Source: Desulfurococcales archaeon (GTDB lineage Archaea; Thermoproteota; Thermoprotei_A; Sulfolobales; Desulfurococcaceae). From it: a stretch of 8,415 nucleotides of DNA. The DNA is taken from NCBI GenBank assembly GCA_015521265.1, contig WAON01000190.1, positions 1 to 8,415 on the forward strand, written 5' to 3'. Position numbers and translations under genes: made by a program. Of the stretch, positions 5,330 to 8,415 are shown piece by piece. Below the pieces are notes generated by a model. It was not told the origin of the DNA and did no database searches. It saw only the letters and a list, made by a program, of their open reading frames with translations. Positions within the stretch are counted from its first letter, which is position 1. Each line of letters opens with the position of its first letter.

Positions 5330-6148
5330 ATGGTTAGGTTCCCGATCGATTATAGTGATAGGAGGGAGATCGGGCGTACTGGTGAGAAGGTTTCAGCTAT
5401 AGGGCTTGGTACGTGGGCTATTAGGGATTATGAAAGGGCTTATAAGACCTTCATCTATGCATTGGAGAACGGGATCGATAATATTGATACAGCTGAAATA
5501 TATGATTCCGGCCGGGCCGAGGAGTTCGTTGGTAGGGTTGTTAGGAGTTTCGGCCGGGACAGGGTGTTTATAACGACAAAGATGCATCCCAGCCATTTGA
5601 CGAGTAGGGATGAAGTATTGAAAGCAGGCCGCAGAGCTCTTCAGCGTTTAGGGCTTAAATACGTTGATTTATTCCTAATACACTGGCCTAACGCGACGAT
5701 GAGTATAGCGGGTCAGGTTAGGAACTTCGAAGTATTAATTGACGCCGGGATAACGAGGTATATTGGAGTCAGCAATTTTGATAAGTGGGAGCTCGAGGAG
5801 GCTATTCATGCTACACGTAAAGCGGAGATCGTTGTTGATCAGGTGCATTATAGTGTTCTCCACAAGGACCCCGAGGAGGAACTACTACCATACGTTATAG
5901 AGAACCACGTAACGATCCAAGCCTACACGCCGATAGAGCGTGGGGCAGTAGCGAATCATCCAGTGATCAAGAGGATCGCTGACGGATACGGTAAAACACC
6001 TATACAAGTAGCGCTAAACTACTTGTTAACACGCCCCAGGGTAATACCGATCCCGAAGACCGAGACGCTTGAACATTTAAAGGAAATACTCGGAGCAATG
6101 GGTTGGCGGCTCCGCGAGAAGGATGTCGAAGAATTAGAGAAAATTTAA
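5330..6148 (+). CDS. Aldo/keto reductase, NAD(P)H-dependent
   Basis: With ATG 5330 as start the protein has 272 residues, the normal size for the family. It is a TIM-barrel oxidoreductase that reduces aldehydes or ketones with NAD(P)H in the cytoplasm. The catalytic tetrad is complete: Asp53 (N-I-D-T), Tyr58 (A-E-I-Y), Lys84 (I-T-T-K-M) and His118 (F-L-I-H-W-P). The G-L-G-T-W strand near the N terminus, G-V-S-N-F after the barrel's middle, and the cofactor segment I-P-I-P-K-T near the C terminus are all present. A longer reading from TTG 5312 adds MSRCSC, but the TATA box at 5301-5310 makes that start unlikely. AGGTG at 5318-5322 could also serve the ATG if some leader exists. Substrate is not predictable. 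It stands alone, converging with the glycosyltransferase. Confidence 0.94.
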   Translation: MVRFPIDYSDRREIGRTGEKVSAIGLGTWAIRDYERAYKTFIYALENGIDNIDTAEIYDSGRAEEFVGRVVRSFGRDRVFITTKMHPSHLTSRDEVLKAGRRALQRLGLKYVDLFLIHWPNATMSIAGQVRNFEVLIDAGITRYIGVSNFDKWELEEAIHATRKAEIVVDQVHYSVLHKDPEEELLPYVIENHVTIQAYTPIERGAVANHPVIKRIADGYGKTPIQVALNYLLTRPRVIPIPKTETLEHLKEILGAMGWRLREKDVEELEKI

Positions 6149-6179
6149 GGAATTACTATAACCATACATTATTACACGA

Positions 6180-7337
6180 TTACTCTTGTTTTAATAGTGT
6201 ACGGTATAGTTTTAAGTGTCTTCTCGCTATTCTATGCCATTCTGTTCTTACTGCGTAGCTGTATAGTTGGCTCATGTAGGGTATTGCTACGTCGTAGTTT
6301 TCCCTCAGCCACTTGATCTTCCTCATTAATTCCTCCGGGCTCCTCGTTGGTACCGTCATTCTTGGAGCGTTTGTGTATAGTTCTATTAGTCTCGGGGCTC
6401 TTGTCCCTATTATTGGCTTCATTCCCCCCATTGATAAGTGTAGTATTCCGGACACGCTGTATGCTGCGGGGCGGTCCCTGTATGGTAGTACTACTGCGTC
6501 TGCTAGTGCTACTATTTTCAGTATTTCATCGCTAGTTAGCCAGCGGTCTAGGAATACTAGGTTCGGACCATTCCTGACCATTTCCTCGATATCCTCCTTC
6601 AACTTTTCATCCCGGACTTCCCCAGCAACGATCAGTGTATAGTTGTCGTCCCCTCTCGTTATCAATGGTTTAACCGCTTTGATGAGTAGGTCTAAGCCCT
6701 TATCCTTACGCAGGAATCCCGGTACTGTTAGTATGAAGCCGTTAATACTCTCCTCCCTCAATCCCAGTTCTTCCGCTAATAGGTACCTGGGCATCCATAG
6801 GTAGGGGTTTAATAGTGTTCCATGGGGTATTCTCGCTAGTTTACGCTGCTCAATACCTTGATGTATTAATTCAAACTCCTGCAGGACGCTGTGAACAATA
6901 ACACGGTCAAAAACATGCAGCTGCCCCTGGAAGCTCAGGGTTCCATCTCGGAGAGTGTAGGGGTGATCTACGGTGTGCATCGTTATAACCGTCTTCTTGA
7001 CAAGCCCCTCCTCAACTGCTTCCCTTACAGCTTTTATTATACCATTATGCCTCCCGAAAATCCCGTATTCATGCTGTATATGTAGTATATCCACCCCGTT
7101 AATCTCCGTTAACTTATCCAGTAACCCCCTGTACTCGTATTCTTCATGTGTGAAGACGGGGTATACTTGAACCTTAGCTAGTTCATCATAGCGTGGTTCA
7201 TCCCCGCTCTTCCTATCCGCGAATACAGTTATTTCTAGGCTTAAATCTAGGCTGTGGAGAGCTGTTACAAGCATACGAGTATACTCTCCAACACCGCAGT
7301 GTGTCGGGGGATACGTTGACGCATACCCGATCCTCAA
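6180..7337 (-). CDS. Glycosyltransferase, GT4-like (GT-B fold)
   Basis: Numbered from TTG 7337 the protein has 385 residues. It opens with L-R-I-G-Y-A-S-T-Y-P-P-T-H-C-G-V-G-E-Y-T-R, the glycine-rich first strand and loop of retaining GT-B enzymes. It continues with D-I-L-H-I-Q-H-E-Y-G-I-F-G (83-95) and the donor-domain motif G-F-L-R-K-D-K-G-L-D-L-L (207-218), with Lys213 in the phosphate-binding position. The C-terminal V-L-P-Y-R-D (283-288) and G-T-R-A-P-R-L-I-E-L (311-320) follow. Such enzymes move a sugar from a nucleotide sugar to a lipid, glycan or small acceptor; no membrane segment is seen. The first Glu of the usual E-x7-E motif is not evident (S-V-S-G-I-L-H-L-S-M-G-G). The longer frame from TTG 7361 begins almost at the TATA box, upstream of the predicted transcript, so 7337 is preferred. 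AGGGGTG ten bases before it supports this. Confidence 0.92.
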   Translation of the reverse strand: MRIGYASTYPPTHCGVGEYTRMLVTALHSLDLSLEITVFADRKSGDEPRYDELAKVQVYPVFTHEEYEYRGLLDKLTEINGVDILHIQHEYGIFGRHNGIIKAVREAVEEGLVKKTVITMHTVDHPYTLRDGTLSFQGQLHVFDRVIVHSVLQEFELIHQGIEQRKLARIPHGTLLNPYLWMPRYLLAEELGLREESINGFILTVPGFLRKDKGLDLLIKAVKPLITRGDDNYTLIVAGEVRDEKLKEDIEEMVRNGPNLVFLDRWLTSDEILKIVALADAVVLPYRDRPAAYSVSGILHLSMGGMKPIIGTRAPRLIELYTNAPRMTVPTRSPEELMRKIKWLRENYDVAIPYMSQLYSYAVRTEWHRIARRHLKLYRTLLKQE

Positions 7338-7362
7338 AACACTAAAACACCCCTTAAACAAG

Positions 7363-7371
7363 ACTTATACT
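7363..7371 (-). promoter_or_regulatory. TATA box of the glycosyltransferase
   Basis: The minus strand reads AGTATAAGT. The centre near 7366 predicts transcription from about 7341, just before the TTG at 7337. This argues against a start at 7361, only a few bases from the box. Confidence 0.55.
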
Positions 7372-7394
7372 AAACAACGATACCCCGCAGGAAG

Positions 7395-7434
7395 ACGGGT
7401 TATACATATATTTTTATTTGTAAAACGGGTTATA
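7395..7434 (+). repeat. Direct repeat ACGGGTTATA, 30-base spacing
   Basis: ACGGGTTATA occurs at 7395-7404 and again at 7425-7434. The two copies start exactly 30 bases apart, about three helical turns. The first runs into the TATA box and the second ends on the predicted transcript start of the RNA methyltransferase gene. This suits a regulator binding both sides of the promoter on one face, but could be chance. Confidence 0.4.
7403..7412 (+). promoter_or_regulatory. TATA box of the RNA methyltransferase
   Basis: TACATATATT is centred about 26 bases before the ATG at 7434, so the mRNA should be leaderless. No ribosome-binding site precedes this ATG, which agrees. Confidence 0.6.
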
Positions 7435-8415
7435 TGAACTCCCCGATCAAGGGTGTAAAGGGTTTATCGTGGATAAGGTGGTTGTTTTTGGATAGGAAGT
7501 CTGCCCTCGCAGTAGTTGAAGCTGTAAGGCTTGGTTTAAGGGTTAAACCGGTGCAGGAGGCTATTCGCCGGGTATTGAATCGTAAAGGATTATTTGATGG
7601 TAGGCGCGATCGTATCGTGTCTGGTTTTACTTATAGTATTTACAGGTATCAGGGTCTCCTCGAGCACATTATTCGGGATAGACTCGGTATTGATCCCAGA
7701 AGCCTAGACCCCCTAGTCTACTCTGCATTATTAGCGGTAACGTATGTCAACCTTTTAGATGAGAAGAGCGGCCCTGGAACTCGTAGAGCTTTCCATCGGG
7801 TAGCCGCAGGGATAATATACCGCTTCACCCGGGATCCGGGTCTAAGGGATAGGCTTCTAGAATATATCCGGGAGGTCAGGGGTTCTACGTGGAAGCCTAG
7901 TAGCTGGATCGAGGAGTTGATGTTTAAGTATAGGATTAGCCCGGAACTATACAATGCTTTAAGGGAAGCATTCAATAGGCTGGGGGAAGACTTAGAGGCT
8001 TTCCTAGAATACACTCTAACTCCACCACCCCGAGTTTTCAGGATCAATACTCTGAAGGCTAGCCCAGTAGCCGTTAAGAACTACTTGTCTAGTCTCAATG
8101 TAGAATTCATAGAAGGACGCTACAGTCCACGAGCGATTAGGATCAGTGGGCCGCTGCCGGCTGAGGTTATAAGGCTTATCGAAACAGGAATCCTAATCCC
8201 CCAGGATGAGTCTAGTATGGTTGCAGTCGAAATACTTGATCCTAAGCCCGGCTCGAGAATAGCCGATCTATGCGCTGCACCGGGCGGTAAGACTACTTAT
8301 CTAGCAGAATACACTCGTTTAAGATCCCGTATTTACAGCTTTGAAATCTACCGTGATAGGGCTAGGAGGCTTAGACTACTAGTCGAACGCATTGGTGCTT
8401 CTAAGGCTGTAGAAG
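7434..8415 (+). CDS. NusB-RsmB/NSUN-like RNA (cytosine-5) methyltransferase (partial)
   Basis: The frame is open from ATG 7434 to the window end: 327 complete codons, with the C terminus missing. Residues about 20-165 form an all-helical, NusB-like region (LVYSALLAVTYVNLLDEKSG, FHRVAAGIIYRF). The RsmB/NSUN core follows, with F-R-I-N-T-L-K (202-208), I-P-Q-D-E-S-S-M (255-262) and SAM motif I, D278-L-C-A-A-P-G-G-K-T287, unmistakable for Nol1/Nop2/Sun enzymes. These methylate C5 of cytosine in rRNA or tRNA with S-adenosylmethionine, using two cysteines that would lie beyond the window. Whether the target is rRNA or tRNA cannot be said. A TATA box 26 bases upstream points to a leaderless mRNA. 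It diverges from the glycosyltransferase. Confidence 0.93.
   Translation, partial: MNSPIKGVKGLSWIRWLFLDRKSALAVVEAVRLGLRVKPVQEAIRRVLNRKGLFDGRRDRIVSGFTYSIYRYQGLLEHIIRDRLGIDPRSLDPLVYSALLAVTYVNLLDEKSGPGTRRAFHRVAAGIIYRFTRDPGLRDRLLEYIREVRGSTWKPSSWIEELMFKYRISPELYNALREAFNRLGEDLEAFLEYTLTPPPRVFRINTLKASPVAVKNYLSSLNVEFIEGRYSPRAIRISGPLPAEVIRLIETGILIPQDESSMVAVEILDPKPGSRIADLCAAPGGKTTYLAEYTRLRSRIYSFEIYRDRARRLRLLVERIGASKAVE

Noticed and set aside
6313..7170. Several plus-strand frames of 62-109 codons
   Set aside because: All are antisense to the glycosyltransferase gene, whose motifs are clear.
7718..8047. 109-codon minus-strand frame
   Set aside because: It is the shadow of the RNA methyltransferase, which carries unmistakable RsmB/NSUN motifs in the plus strand.

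Overview
The window looks like chromosomal DNA of a hyperthermophilic crenarchaeon, plausibly of the Desulfurococcales. The evidence is an intron-containing tRNA gene, many TTG and GTG starts, TATA boxes placed 25-30 bases before start codons (leaderless or nearly leaderless mRNAs), heavy AGG/AGA and ATA codon use, and very tight gene packing. Two convergent gene pairs end only 7-8 bases apart. The genus cannot be fixed from sequence alone, and I see no insertion sequence, CRISPR array or sign of an integrated element.

Layout. Positions 1-62 may hold the tail of a plus-strand gene. It is followed by a minus-strand tRNA-Thr(UGU) with a 39-base intron (63-175), then a short intergenic stretch and an unrecognised two-helix membrane protein (355-1107). 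Next come two overlapping minus-strand genes, a macrodomain protein followed by a MoaD/ThiS-type ubiquitin-fold protein ending in Gly-Gly (1115-1940). Diverging from them is a plus-strand run: two overlapping, divergent UPF0047/YjbQ-like paralogs (2058-2814), a tail-anchored protein of unknown function (2858-3400), and a P-loop protein whose layout resembles the HPr kinase fold (3403-4338). A DMT/EamA transporter (4347-5207, minus) diverges from an aldo/keto reductase (5330-6148, plus). A family-4 type glycosyltransferase (6180-7337, minus) diverges from the first 327 codons of a NusB-RsmB/NSUN-like RNA cytosine-C5 methyltransferase (7434 onward), which runs off the window.

How the genes may work together. 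The right half is ordinary housekeeping and accessory metabolism. The left half (1115-4338) is the part worth attention. The two YjbQ-like proteins have each lost a different conserved motif of the family, as if they form one mixed oligomer. The HprK-like P-loop protein is coupled to a membrane-anchored partner. The macrodomain/ubiquitin-fold pair shares a divergent promoter region, with an inverted repeat, with the YjbQ pair. A link of these parts to thiamine or NAD-derived metabolites is possible but only inferred.

Several starts were moved from the longest open frame on promoter or ribosome-binding-site evidence: macrodomain, P-loop protein, aldo/keto reductase and glycosyltransferase.
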